A stretch of 60,000 nucleotides of DNA from Cristatella mucedo. Its lineage: Eukaryota; Bryozoa; Phylactolaemata; Cristatellidae. The notes under the pieces are model-generated. The model was not told the DNA's origin. It saw only the letters and a list, made by a program, of their open reading frames with translations, and ran no database searches. Both the position numbers and the translations under genes were made by a program. Shown in pieces: positions 21,243 to 32,949 of the stretch; position 1 is the stretch's first letter; the number at the start of each line of letters is the position of its first letter. The stretch lies in the NCBI GenBank assembly GCA_009760855.2, contig WPIO01000026.1, forward strand, positions 436,001 to 496,000. Direction: 5' to 3'.

Positions 21243-22432
21243 TTAATAATAATAATTACAATAATGCACTTGATAAAGCGCCCTCAGAGAACTTAATCTC
21301 TTTCTAGGCTCTTTACGTTTGCGGCAAACGAAAACGCGATTGAATGGTGAGCAATATCATGCTTGATAAACAACATGAATAACATGGTTAGGGGTGACAT
21401 GCACAGGGTCAGCATGCAAGTGTGGTTAGTGGCAGCACGAACGGTGTCAGCACACATAAGCACATAAAGGACGAATCACAGGGACCCACTAAATGCTGTC
21501 CTAAATAGGTGTGTTTTTAAGTTCTTTTTAAATGTGGTCAAGTCAGGGTATATTGTGATACAGGTCGGGAGTGAGTTCCGGGCTTTGGGAGCATACGAAC
21601 TAAATGCATCGTCTCCAAAGGATTTGATGTTTGTACGAGGTATTGGTAAACTGTTGGATTCCGAAAAGCGGGTCGTACGATGCTTGGCTTGGTTGGGGAG
21701 TAGATCCGAGAGATAGGCTGGAGTAAAAGAATGAAGTGACCTACAAGTGAGCGACAAAACCTTGAAGTCAATCCGTTGCTTGACTGGTAGCCAGTGCAGG
21801 TCGGCGAGAAGTGGTGTGATGTGGAAACTGCGACGCTCACGACAGACAAGCCTAGCTGCAGAGTTTTGCACCAGATGTAGTCGCCTGATTGCACATGCCG
21901 GTAGGCCAGCAAGTTGAGTTACAGAAGTCAAGACGGGATGTCACAAATGCACGGACCAACTTAGACGTGGTATCCTTATCTAAACAAGCCCAAATTTTAG
22001 CAATGTTATGTATCTGAAAGTAGGCAGACTTGATTGTGGAGCTGATGTGGTTGTCTAACGAGAGGTCACTTTGGAACATGACACCTAGATTTCGAGCTGT
22101 TTCAACAGGAGATATGCTGACAGAGCCAATTTTGAGCGCCAGCCTTTCCAATTTCTGAAGCACACTGGGTTTGCCCATAACTAGTAAGTTAGTTTTATCA
22201 TCGTTTAATTTAAGAAAATTTGCTGCCATCCATGTGCGGATGTCATAAATACATGGAGGAAGTGAGTTGAGAGAATTCGAGGTGCTCGTAGGCTGGGAGG
22301 GATCAAAGCAAAGGTGCAACTGAGTGGGGCTGCGTAGAAGTGAAAGCTTAGATTGGGCTTGGCGATCGTATCAGCAAGAGGGAGAGTATAGACCGTGAAA
22401 AGAACCGGACCTAGCACAGAGCCCTGAGGTAT
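21243..22432 (-). mobile_element. LINE1 3' fragment with part of the RT
   Basis: Tail and hairpin at 21243-21320. The minus strand then encodes the C-terminal region in one frame of 151 codons (LPACAIRRLHLVQNSAARLV, LADLHWLPVKQRIDFKVLSL, APKARNSLPTC). Beyond a frame break comes [20 protein letters not shown] with ARNLGVMFQSDLSL (22000-22240). The RT palm edge is [19 protein letters not shown] near 22410; the YADD box is damaged (the frame reads FHFYAAPL). 5' truncated within the RT. Confidence 0.9.
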
Positions 22433-22934
22433 CTTTTGAGATGATAGAAAGAAGTGCCCTCCCCGTCCCGAGCAGGAGTGTGCGAGGCTGGCTCCGACGC
22501 AGCTCGCGTCTATTGCTAGCTATCCCTCTCTTGCATCACCCAGCTCGCTGGCAGCGGCGCTCGCCGCGCAGAGCCCAGGACAGAAGGGCTGAAGAATTAG
22601 CCTGCAAAGCTGACGCACAGACTTACAAGCCGCCGAAGACGTCTGTGACAGTCAGACCAATCAATTGTCGCATTTACTCGGACACAATGCTTCACGCTCG
22701 AGCAAGTGCCGCCTAGCGAGACTTGGGCAAGTCCGAGAGTCTGCCACGAAGCCGTCAATAATCGGGTCAGCCAGATCCAACTTGGCTTTTAGTGCCTTCT
22801 TATAGATTAGCATCTGTCCAGTAGGTCAAAATCAGGTGAGCATAAAAGGCTGGGTTAGGACGAGTGGAGAAAAAAAGCATCTGACACAGTGAGCTAGACG
22901 ACCTCGACCTAGGTCCTTAACCCAGCGACTCCAG
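22433..22934. other. unassigned, GC-rich at left
   Basis: 22441-22716 is GC-rich with a 91-codon frame of no recognisable family. Nothing else is supported. Confidence 0.35.
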
Positions 22935-23760
22935 GGCTTTTAGCGATCTCAGCGACGATCTAACAGATCGTGTTCCTAATTTATTTTTAAGCAAGATAGA
23001 TTAGATCAGAGTCAACCCGAACATAGAGTCCCCCTTCGGCCACATCACCCGCAATGGCTTCTCGTAAATGCACTGCGTTCAGCTGCTCTTTGCTGACCTC
23101 ATTTCGAAAGTTAACCTCCCAGTTTAAGAAGACTTGTTTACCTATAGAACCTATGCCATCAGTCCTCCTTATTCAAGTCTAGATTTGCTGCTACCATATT
23201 TTTATTTAATGAAATTAAGATGCTTTTAATCTCAGGTTTTGTCCGTGCATAATTCCACGAGGCTGTTATCATTCTTCTCATAAATATAGTATCATTAATG
23301 CTAGGATAACTTTAATAATAACTTTAGCCTGTTCCTATTATTTCATTCCTTACTGTCAAAGACATTCAAACGAGCAGTGGTAGATCACATTAACTCACAT
23401 CTTAAAACTTCAAACCCCATTTGTAAACTCCAGTCTAGATTTTGTCTAGATAGAATGAACGCACAAGTACTACTTTGAGTGCGCACCGTCTCTGAAAGTT
23501 GACTTTTGAGTTGGTTGACTTTAGTAAATTCACAGATCTGCTGAGTTTCTCGGCATGGCTCGATAACTGTGAACGTGAAGTCTTTCTTGAGTGCCTATGA
23601 TGTATCCTCTGATTCACTGATAATGTTCCATCTCAGTGGATATTTTAAAGGTTAAATGTCAACGGCAAGTGGTCACCCGGTGAATCTGTAATGTATGGAG
23701 TACCTCCGAGATGGGTTCACTTATTTTCCCAAGCTACGCTTGCCATATTGCCAACAGAAT
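22935..23760 (+). mobile_element. very degenerate L2-like LINE (linker and RT)
   Basis: Weak but ordered blocks: LTDRVPNLFLSKID (linker, about 22950), DPMPSVLL (about 23150), LSKTFKRAVVDHINSHLKTS (about 23355, matching LSKTLERV..QL..YL of LINE1) and QSRFCLD. The finger/palm remnants are LNVNGK near 23656 and VMYGVPPRWVH near 23690, the latter for VPQGSVLG. Many stops and deletions. An old copy, with boundaries approximate. Confidence 0.5.
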
Positions 23761-23794
23761 CGCCAAGCACAGCACAGTCAGTACGGTATAAGAA

Positions 23795-24480
23795 TGATAA
23801 AAATAATAATCTTACTCCTGGTATTTGTATAGCGCCTTAAGAGAACCTAATCTCTTTTTAGGTATTTTACATATGCTTTGTAGAAGCAGGTTAATTGGCC
23901 AGCGATAGAATGCACAAAATCAGCGCGAGTAAGCACACAAGGAGAATTCCCACTGACCCAGAAAAAATGGTGCTAGTAACTGGTGGATTTTCAGCTTCTG
24001 TTTAAATTTGTCAAGTCAGGGATAGCCTAAAGTGGGACGTGAGTGCTTTCCATGATTTTGGAGCATACAATTGAAAGGTAAGGTAGGGGTTAGTTAGAAG
24101 TACAGCTAAAGGGCTTATGTATGAAAAACAGGTGCTACGAGGCCTAGCCTGACTTGGTAGTAGTTCTAATAAGTAGGTTGGAGCGAGAGAATGCAAAGAT
24201 CTAAATGTGAGTTAAAGAACATTGAAGTCGATACGCTGCTTGATGGGGAGCCAGTGCAGGTCGGTAGAAAGTGGTTTAGCGTGACAGTTGTAACGTTCAT
24301 GACAGACGAGCCAAGGATGTAAAGTTGTGTACCGACTGTAAGTGCCTTGTTGCGCATGCCGGAAAACCTGAGAATGGTGAGTTTCAGAAGTCAAGACGAT
24401 ATGTCACAAACGTAAGGACTAACTTGTATGTGGTATTTCTGTCAAAGCATGCCAACATTTTTGAAATGTATGGGCTTTAT
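23795..24480 (-). mobile_element. L2-like LINE 3' fragment, related to LINE1
   Basis: A hairpin tail at 23825-23870 (GTATAGCGCCTTAAGAGAAC), then minus-strand blocks PTYLLELLPSQARPRSTCFS and LYAPKSWKAL. A frame-shifted block near 24240-24300 aligns with HITPLLADLHWLPVKQRIDF. It differs enough from LINE1 copies to be an older or sister subfamily. Confidence 0.75.
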
Positions 24481-24639
24481 TTCCATTCAAATGGCACTCA
24501 GATTTTGATCTATTATCTCAGGTTATACCTTCCCACCTTGTACTCCCGATATCTTGAATGACTGCAAGTTTCCTTAAATTGAAGGTTAAACTATCTTACG
24601 ATTGACAGGGAAATTTAGTGTCACGCATCAATAAAATAA

Positions 24640-25360
24640 ACTAACCATCAAAATGTGCTCAGAAAGCTTACCTCAAGCTGCCTTAACACGGAATTTCGAT
24701 GACTTGTTTCAAAATAAAACTAGTTTTTGAGTTATCAAATCAACTCCACAGTCAAGCTTGTCCATTTTCAGCCACGTCACACTGCAAAAATTCGAAGGTG
24801 AGTAGACAAGGATAACACAGCCAAGTCAGTTCATACAGTTTCGACATCACTTCAAAAAGGCTGCAATTCACTCATTGCAGAGCTTACTGTCTTTGCAATA
24901 ATAAAAATAGTTGGTACAAAAATCTGCAGCTAGGCATACCTGTCGTGAAATGGGCTACTGCCGTAGCACAACTTGCATTAGCTCCCAATCAAGCTGTCTA
25001 CTGACTTCGAGTCCTCACTTTTCTCCCACTTTAGATCAATTAATTCTCCTAGTTCGGACCACGTATCTGAAGTAGATACTCCTCCGGCTTCCAGCTGTAC
25101 TAGCTGCTCATCTACTTCTGTCCGCTCCTGTGTGCCTTTAACCAACCTCAAATCCTTTGGAGACAATCGGTTCATCAGCCATCAGTGCATGTATGACAAT
25201 AAAATCTTAAAAACCAATCTGATAATAAAGCCTCAAAATCAATCTCTACCGAATGACATCGCCACATTCCCTGACTTGACGACATTTATAAGATAGCCAC
25301 AAATCGGCCACTTCGCACGTTACTCGCTCCGTCTGAGTGAATTACTTGTCTTGTGAATGT
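24640..25360 (+). mobile_element. L2-like LINE 3' fragment, LINE1-related
   Basis: Blocks in order: TIKMCSESLPQAALTRNFDD (for LKIGSASISPVETARNLGV), STVKLVHFQ, VDKDNTAKSVHTVSTS, a damaged LPIKLSTDF for LPVKQRIDF near 24995, LTNLKSFGDNRF near 25140 and FPDLTTFI near 25275. Frames shift repeatedly. It lies tail-out relative to the minus-strand copy just upstream, so the two form an inverted pair. Confidence 0.65.
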
Positions 25361-26754
25361 GCGAGCTGAAGTTCTGCTCGCAATTATCAATCACTAATCA
25401 GTTGAACTGCTTGATTTCCAGCATAAGTAAAGTGAGTACAAATAGATTTATTTCTCCTGGGCATAAATAGGAAAATAATGTATAAACCTACACTCCATCT
25501 CGAAAGTCTTGTTCCATCACTAAAAAATGCACGAATTGGTAAAACGGAGCCGCAGATCAAACAATAGCCGCCCCGGATCCACCAAGCCGTGCCTGCAGCA
25601 GCTCCAGCAGAATAGCTGTCGCTATTAGTTGGTGTAACGTGCTTACTTGGCAGGTCGTTTTGTCTGAGCTTATGGTTTAAAGTTGTAATGGACCGCTGTC
25701 TTAAACTGCAGCGGTGCACAAGAAAAGCTTCTTCAAATAACTTAGGGCGGCTACTGGTTTCGATAGCATCTGTCAGAGGAGCGAGTTCCAATTTGCTGAC
25801 GCTAACGTGGGTATACTGTACAAAGCTGCTAGCAGCTAGCATGGAAGAGGTGGCAACACGTAGACGGACAGCCAGATTAATATGTACTTGTATTATGTTA
25901 ATGCAAATATAAATATATTATATTTATTTTATCAAATGTTGATATTTATATTGGATACATAAATATTACACTAGTTTTATACTGCAGAGTAGAAAGTGCC
26001 AATAAATCATCGTGCTCTTTTTTTTTGAGAGTCTATATGCTAGTCGTTGACATTGTTTTTCAGTTTTTTGCCAAGCTGTGCTGTGACGCTTGGCCGCGAT
26101 TTTCGCCAGCGAGCTCATCAGGAGACTCAAACACCCAGAACGCTTGAGAGTGACACGCCGCTATAGGGCCGGTGCTCGCCTCCAGGTGAAGAGCACGTCC
26201 TATGCAGGCAGAGTTTCTAATACTTAAAGCAGTGCCGAACTAGTAAAACACCCCAAAAGAGCTTTGCTAGGCATTACATTGTTGCTGGACAGTTAGATCC
26301 GTGAAATTTGATAGCAGTGAGGTTCCCGGCAGGTTCCCGCCATTAAAGCAACCCAATATACATTCACGGACGAGCTTTAGATGAAGCTGCATTTTGTGGT
26401 GTTCTATTGGCCTTTCCGCTATAAGCTGGCTTTGAATAGCGAAACTGGTGACTCAGAAGCGCACCGCTCGCATTATCGAGCAAAATGAAAATTCAATTAG
26501 CGCTTATTATTAAAATTATCGAAATCCTTACACTCACTAATCAGAGTTACATTTTTCCGATCAGTGTTGACAAGCACTAGAAAATAGCAATGCAATTCAC
26601 AAATAAATATCTGCCTGAATATTTATGTACGTGCTTATATACACATATTACCTATATCAAAAATATATATTAAATATTTAATAGTAATATATATATATAT
26701 ATAGAGATAAATAGATAGATAAGTGTGTGCATGTGTGTGTGCGTATGTATGTGC

Positions 26755-26811
<57 letters not shown>

Positions 26812-26970
26812 CACGAAGTTGAAGCTCTACAAATGGATTGCTTCCCTAAGAAGATTTTTTGTGGAACCTGAGAGATGTGTATATCGAGAACAGTCATGCG
26901 ATCTACCGGAAATTCCGTGGAGCGCATTGAGTTCTTTCATTTTCCGCAGTGGCTTGCATAAGAAAATACT
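25361..26970. other. unassigned sequence
   Basis: An open frame on the minus strand (25387-25842, 151 codons) has no recognisable domain. AT-rich from 25880 to 26030 and from 26480 to 26720. No repeat recognised apart from the microsatellites listed separately. Confidence 0.35.
26687..26812. repeat. (TA)n then (GT)n microsatellite
   Basis: A short TA run at 26687-26703 and ATAG units are followed by an imperfect GT array from about 26722, with a pure stretch at about 26760-26806. Confidence 0.93.
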
Positions 26971-27128
26971 AGCTGATTTAATGGCCTCTTTTTTATAGCG
27001 GCAGAATAGCCTTAATGGCTATCACCGCCGCTTGCAGCGGCAATAAAGGATCTCGCACTGCAGGATTCGAACCCACGTCCTCGGGACCATGGACGTGAAG
27101 AGCAACCGCCTTACCTAGTGTGCCATTA
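26971..27128 (-). mobile_element. SINE-B (tRNA-derived SINE), well preserved
   Basis: On the minus strand the tRNA-like head has an A-box-like TGGCACACTAGGTAAGG and a perfect B box GGTTCGAATCC (27063-27073 on the plus strand as GGATTCGAACC). The body contains TTGCCGCTGCAAGCGGCGGT, TGCCGCTATAAAAAAGAGGC and the 3' end CATTAAATCAGCT. It has no L2-type hairpin, so it probably depends on a different LINE from SINE-A. Confidence 0.85.
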
Positions 27129-27744
27129 CAGAATCAAGGGGAGAACACTTTCCAGTGATCAGTGGTAGCGACCATGCCGGTAAGCAGACGCAAATTCGTG
27201 GATTGCACCTCAGAGGCTCGTTCCATTGGCGACAGACGGACAGATAGCCTCGGCTTGCAGGAACTTCCAAATCAAGATACCAGCAGCGACACCTTAGCGA
27301 AAGCTGAAAAGTGGGCACCAAATAGCCAGACAGCGATGCAAACGGAAATGAAACCCATAAGATCGATCGACTCATCTCAGGTGCTGCTCTCGCGAGCGCG
27401 GCACTGAAGGCTCAGAGCGGGCTCTGCGTGCTATTGCAATGTCGGATTTACGCCTGAGAATTATGAAACATCATGCCCGGGGTGTTTAGAATACGAATAT
27501 CATGGATTTACCGCCGATAATGTAGTTGAGATCATCCTCAGCACCGAAGGAGCAGTTTCGGTCACATGTATTTGTGTCACTGCGTTGGGCCCAATGACCT
27601 CGGAATGCACCTACTGCACAACTTTCGCGGGCAATAGTTTATCGTGCCATTGTATGGCTAATTAGTCGTTTCATCTTTTTTCAGAAAGTTCTAATACTTG
27701 GATTAGCAATCAAGAGCTCTTCTGTTTTGTCTGTTCGTTCATAA
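27129..27744. other. unassigned sequence
   Basis: Overlapping frames on both strands at 27115-27407 with no family signature; nothing further supported. Confidence 0.4.
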
Positions 27745-28195
27745 ATGTAATGTATCTCCTTCTGTAACTCCACAAAGCCACAAGACTATGTGGGTGTTAC
27801 GCGGAAGAGTTTGGTATAGCGCACTCACAGCCTAAGCGGCGTTCGGTAAGCATTCGGTTGCGAACCGACTTCATCTCACGCAACAAGGAGAAAGTGGGAA
27901 GCATAGCAGATTCAGGAGAGCAGTTGAGGTCGTGAGTAGCATGGAAGTAGCAGCTCACGACCGCTGAAAAATATGAGCCATAGTTGGCAGCAGTAGAGTA
28001 GTTGTCGTTGCGAAAGAATTGTGGAAGCGAGTTCTGCAGTTTAGGACCTGCAGAGCTAAAGCTTCTGTCGCCAAAGGTCTTTAAGTGGAAGAATGGAACA
28101 GCTAATTTATTGTCCATACAGGACCTGAGGGCACGAAGAGGCTGAAACTGGTGCAGCAGATCAACTAGGTATGGAGGAGGAGCCAAGCAGGTGCA
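27745..28195 (-). mobile_element. LINE2 3' fragment
   Basis: An intact minus-strand frame of 129 codons encodes the LINE2 C-terminal region: PPYLVDLLHQFQPLRALRSC, KTFGDRSFSSAGPKLQNSLP and SYFSAVVSCYFHATHDLNCS. It ends in CECAIPNSSA and stop, followed by the conserved 3' UTR ending ACGGAGATACATTACATT (reverse complement at 27745-27760). The copy is 5' truncated just upstream of the frame. Confidence 0.87.
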
Positions 28196-28379
28196 TATAT
28201 AAGGAGAACTGAATCGATTCTAACGTCAGGCATCATACCCGCCGAATTACATAAGCGAAAGCCAAAGCGGAACGTAGAATTAAAAAGTGAATGTTTAAAA
28301 AAATGTTAAAATCAAAAGCTTGATATATGTGGTCTTCCTTGCTTAGATACAGTTGTGGTTAGGTGAAGCCGAGAAATAT

Positions 28380-28501
<122 letters not shown>

Positions 28502-28806
28502 TGCACGAGGATGGGAGAAAACTGCTGCACAGTCGGTATGTTGGCAAGGTCTAAGCCAATACAAAGCAATGCGTGTGTGACCGTCTGCAAAACTTTTCAC
28601 TGATGCGGCCGCTGCTTTGAGGAAGATAGGCCGAGTATTAAGATAAGTAAACCTTAGTAGCTAGTCGGCTCGAACCTCCGTACTGACTAAGGTTCAAACC
28701 TTATTTTCAATTTGCCGTGGTTTTTTCTTTCCCCGTTGAAACTGAGACCCCAGTCAGCATCGTATGAACAATTGCCGACGCATTGCAGTTGATCTTTTTT
28801 TGTAGT

Positions 28807-28968
28807 AGCTGATTTAACAGCATAATCTTCATAGAGCGGTAAAAGAGCCTCTGCGGCCATCACCATCGCTTGCAGTGAGCGATACAGGATTGTCCACCCA
28901 GTGCAGGATTTAAACTCGAGACCTAGTTCGTGAAGAGCGAGCACCTTACATTTTGGGCTAAGACCCCC
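28807..28968 (-). mobile_element. SINE-B, moderately diverged
   Basis: AGCTGATTTAACAGCATAAT, GGTAAAAGAGCC, CATCACCATCGCTTGCAG and GCAGGATTTAAACTCGAGAC follow the SINE-B order on the minus strand. The B box is mutated (GAGTTTAAATCC), and an A-box-like TTAGCCCAAAATGTAAGG can still be read. Confidence 0.78.
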
Positions 28969-29193
28969 TTCATAAGACTTTCTCTCTGCATGCATCATAG
29001 ATAGAACACAACACATATACATGTTAGAGGAGATTATGCTTTAATTTCCTGACAAAATTCCGTTTTGGTCATTCCCATGTCTAATTAAGTTAAATAATTT
29101 CATTAAAGTGATTATGCATATAAAGAAGATGCCAATTAACCGAGTTCTAATGCACTGTGTATGTGTGGGCTTGTGTGTTTATAGCTTCCTATC

Positions 29194-29317
<124 letters not shown>

Positions 29318-29445
29318 TACACGCTTGTGTGTGTGTCTCGCGCGTGTGTGTACGAGCATGAAAATGCATATATTCACTCCGCCTGCATGCTTTCTGCATT
29401 TCTTTCATGCATTTCTCGGTGCCTAGCTAGAATGACGAGGCTTTT

Positions 29446-30050
29446 TTGCGCGTCTGGAGTCGCAAGCATCGATTATCATTTAACCGCTCAATTTTAATTG
29501 GTGCCGAAGAAAGTACCTATGCCGAAGTGTCTATCGATCAATTTGAAAACTTCAACAAAAAACCTCTTCTGCAGATATCTTTCGCTCCTCGTTCTGCTCC
29601 AGTGCATTCCTCAAATTATTATGAAGAACCCACCGACAAGCATTTTAACTGCTTAGCATCAAAATTGATTTTTATCCTCTTATAAAAGTTAGCTCGGGCT
29701 GTCGACATTACGAAAAGTTTTGCGAGATCCCATTTGCTCTACTCGCATATCGAAGGAAGGAAAGATTATCCCGCACCCGAGAATCGTGCTCCTGCTGTGC
29801 AAAGAATTGCTTTGAAGAAGAAGGCGACGCTCGCTGCTATCATACAATTGCCAGCTTTGCTTAAAGCGCTTGAAGAGTTAGCAAGAAGTCTCGCGGCAGG
29901 ACTAGAAAAATACAATCCAAACCAGAAGAAAAGACAAGCTGGCGATCGGCTTCAGCTAAACAAACGGCGCCAAGTATTGGAAAAATGAAAGTATTTGAAT
30001 GAAATTGAGGAAAGTTTACATGAACACGCTAGCGAAAAGCCTAGAATTAC
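29446..30050 (+). other. two short open frames of unknown identity
   Basis: Frames at 29446-29685 (79 codons) and 29734-29988 (84 codons) have mixed, protein-like composition. The second is Lys- and Ala-rich, likely helical (ALEELARSLAAGLEKYN), and continues after one stop with LNEIEESLHEHASEK. No family recognised. They may be remnants of one decayed coding region or chance frames. Confidence 0.25.
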
Positions 30051-30079
30051 GCGGTGAAAGATGCAATACATGGATCTAT

Positions 30080-30180
30080 GTGCGTTACAGTGACGTTACA
30101 ATACGTGCGTTACAGCGACGTTACAATACGTGCGTTACAGTAACGTTATAGTACGTGCTTTACAGTGACGGGGGGGGGGG
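30080..30180. repeat. 25-bp minisatellite (about 3.6 units) plus G tract
   Basis: Units start at 30080, 30105 and 30130, with a partial unit at 30155. The unit is GTGCGTTACAGTGACGTTAC plus AATAC, with one to four changes between units. A run of ten G follows at 30171-30180. Units 1 and 4 contain GTGACG, and unit 1 has TGACGT, a CRE-like half site. Confidence 0.92.
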
Positions 30181-32504
30181 TTCATCCGTGGTCTTGCGTG
30201 CAACGGGGAGACTAGCCAAGCCCCGTAAAAAGATTTTGCCTCGGAGCTAAGCTGTTTATTCTAGTTTCCTCCTCTGCACGAAGTCAAGAGCAGGAGTAAA
30301 AGCAGCAGCAGCTCCTACGACGCACAACGCTTGACTACACCGGGTACGCTGGTGCTTCGTTCCCCCCACCCCCGGCCGCGGCAACGGTTCTGGCCTCATT
30401 CAAATCAAATGAAAAGATCTAGGCTGCAATACTATATGAACTCAAGAAATCGGTAAGCTGGGGCTGATAACCGTGCTACTAGCTGTGTCCTCTGTAGTCT
30501 CTCGGCAGGCTACGGTGACAGTTGGCCGGCTAGGGCTTGTGGTTGGAGCTGCTGCTTGCGTAGGCGTGGCACCCGCCAGGCCGGGCAGGCTCAGGCAAGG
30601 TCATGGACATGTTAAAGCCCTGACCTGAAAGTTTTCACGCATCCTTTTTTTGAATCGGCTGACTAGGCTCACCTGCGGCTGCTGAGGTGGAAGTATGCAT
30701 GCAGGCGTCTAAAAGCTCCCGGTTTTCATCAAGTTGAGCGACCCTTAGCGACCCTTTTAAGGACGCGAGCCTCATGCGTGTCTTCAAAATGTGAACGAGA
30801 GTCTTACAGACTGCATTGGTAATACGTGAGCGAGACGTGAACGCCATCGTATGAGGGGCCTTGAATGAACGAACCCCATTGGTTTGTCTAAACAGATCTA
30901 CGCCAGACAGAACGCCTACGAAATAGCTGCCCGAACAACGGCAACTTGCCAGTTAAACGATGCAATGCTTCCAGCCGAGCAGTATATCTAAGCTCCTTGG
31001 ATATTTCCCTCAGCTTGGATAACTTTGTTCCTCTGGCTGATGCAATCTGTATGGCCTTTTGGCCATCCTCCAGGAGGAAGCGAAGTGCCACGCAGGCAGC
31101 CATATTAGTGGAGCTTCTCGAAGGTTCGAATATGTACGTGCAGCTCCCGTTCCCCACTCGTCCGCTGACGTTCCGTACATCTAGACGTTAGTGGTAACTC
31201 TATCGTTGCGTTAGTTGAAGAGCACATAGCAGGCAGTGACGCAAATGGAAGGCTCAACTTAGCGGTGAGTGTTATTGCTGGCTCTAGATTTTAGCCGCGA
31301 GTTTATAATTTCCAATTTGCAGGCTACACTCGCTTAGTCGGAGGCCTCTTGAGCACTGGATAGCTGCGCTTGACGGAATTCGTGCGCTGTCTTTCACGAC
31401 TACTGCTGTTTTTCTGGTTATAGCGCCAAATGCCTGTGCACCTGCAGTACAGTAATGCGTCAGGAGTTTGTCATAACGTGCTGCACTGCCTCGGTGGCTG
31501 CAGACGGTATTGTTACAAATACATAAAGTGGCTCCTGACTGCGTCATTTCCACCGTAAGAATCCGGTTCTAGAGCTGCCAATGACCGATAGAAGTGACAA
31601 TGGCTGCCCAAATTAAAACTAACGACTGGGGTTGTAGCAGCAGCAAATAAATACATGCGTGCAAATACTAATGGTGTCTCCAACAAGGCAGTGCAGTAAC
31701 GAGGACATTGGCCTCACACTGTATGTTCGCTAAAATTCCCCTGCTCGAGACAATCAACACTGTCTGTAGACCCTGCACTTATCTAATCGAACTCTCAGAT
31801 TATCGCACCTAAATGTTTAAGTGCCAATTGATTGACCTCATATTGTGAAACGCGTGGATTCTAATACTCGCAATATGCAAATCGCGAATAAATTCTGCCA
31901 GCAAGAAACAGTAGCCTAGCGCCGATAACGAATACGTGTACCATCCCGTTACCCAATAGTCCGCCAGACTTGCTAGTGATAACTCTTTAAGCAGTGCTTG
32001 CTTGTTCCTTAAACCAGAACAACCGTCTTAGCAACGCCGTGCATCTACGAATCTCGGCGTCTGTCGGTCGGTCGACATTAAGTGGAATGCATCGATTCTA
32101 AAACCGAAATTTGCTTGAGTATTAATTGGTCGCGAACGGCAATTAACTTGGTATATGCTTTGGCACTCTACGCCATAAGCGACAGTGCGTTAGCAGCCGT
32201 TCGCTCCGTCTCCGACCACCTCGCTCTCCCTAACCGCTGCGTTGGCCCTAAGGTTGGTCAGTAATGTCCTCGTGTTGTAAGCTCAGCTCCCTTCTGGCTT
32301 GAGGCAGCCGAGTCAACCGCAATCGTTATTCTTCATTACTAATTGAGCGACAGCAGCTCGGGATTGGGCGCCTTGACTCGGATTGACAGGTTTGCGGTTG
32401 ACCGGCAGTAATCATTGGCTCAAGTGCAAACACGTGAATTGCGGCTGCCTAATTGGGGAGCCAAATTACCATCAGTGCGGTGCGAAAGGGCCATTCCTGC
32501 GAAG
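30181..32504. other. unassigned sequence
   Basis: The longest region with no identified repeat apart from 15985-18439 and 50734-53520. Several frames of 60-90 codons (for example minus 30888-31157 and minus 31284-31553) lack a recognisable domain. It may be unique host DNA. Confidence 0.35.
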
Positions 32505-32620
32505 CATAGACGTAACCAGGATTTTAGCCAAGGAAGGCGTCGAACTATGACTTTGCCAAAAGGAAGCCAGTCGACCCGACACACCCCCCTTCGGACCAGT
32601 CCAACGTACCCGGGCGCGCA
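32505..32620. mobile_element. possible degenerate MITE of the CAGRGGCGT type
   Basis: CATAGACGTAACCAGGATTT resembles the terminus of the MITE at 39041 (CAGAGGCGTTCCTAGGAT), and CCCCCCTTCGG near 32584 matches the interior of that element's other end. No clear matching terminus or target duplication can be shown, so this is tentative. Confidence 0.3.
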
Positions 32621-32949
32621 GGCTTCCTTCACTATATGAGCTCCTGTGAGTATGGCGTGCTCGCAGCCAGCACTACGCTGTCTGGACAAAGCAAGTTATC
32701 ATCCCCCCACCCTTCTATGCCTTCCCACATGCGCATCGGACATCTTTCAAGCTTAGCTATGTCGACGGAATAGCAGACGGTGTCGGACAGTTATGGCCGT
32801 CCCTCTACGCGCTAGAGAGCGGCCTCGGGAGACTCAATGAGCGGTGCTGATCTTTACCTGACTTCTTCGTGATACCTTCAGATATTCCGCTGATATATTT
32901 GCTTCAAATGTTAATGAGCTCTCCTCGGATATGCTACTCAAAATAGGAC

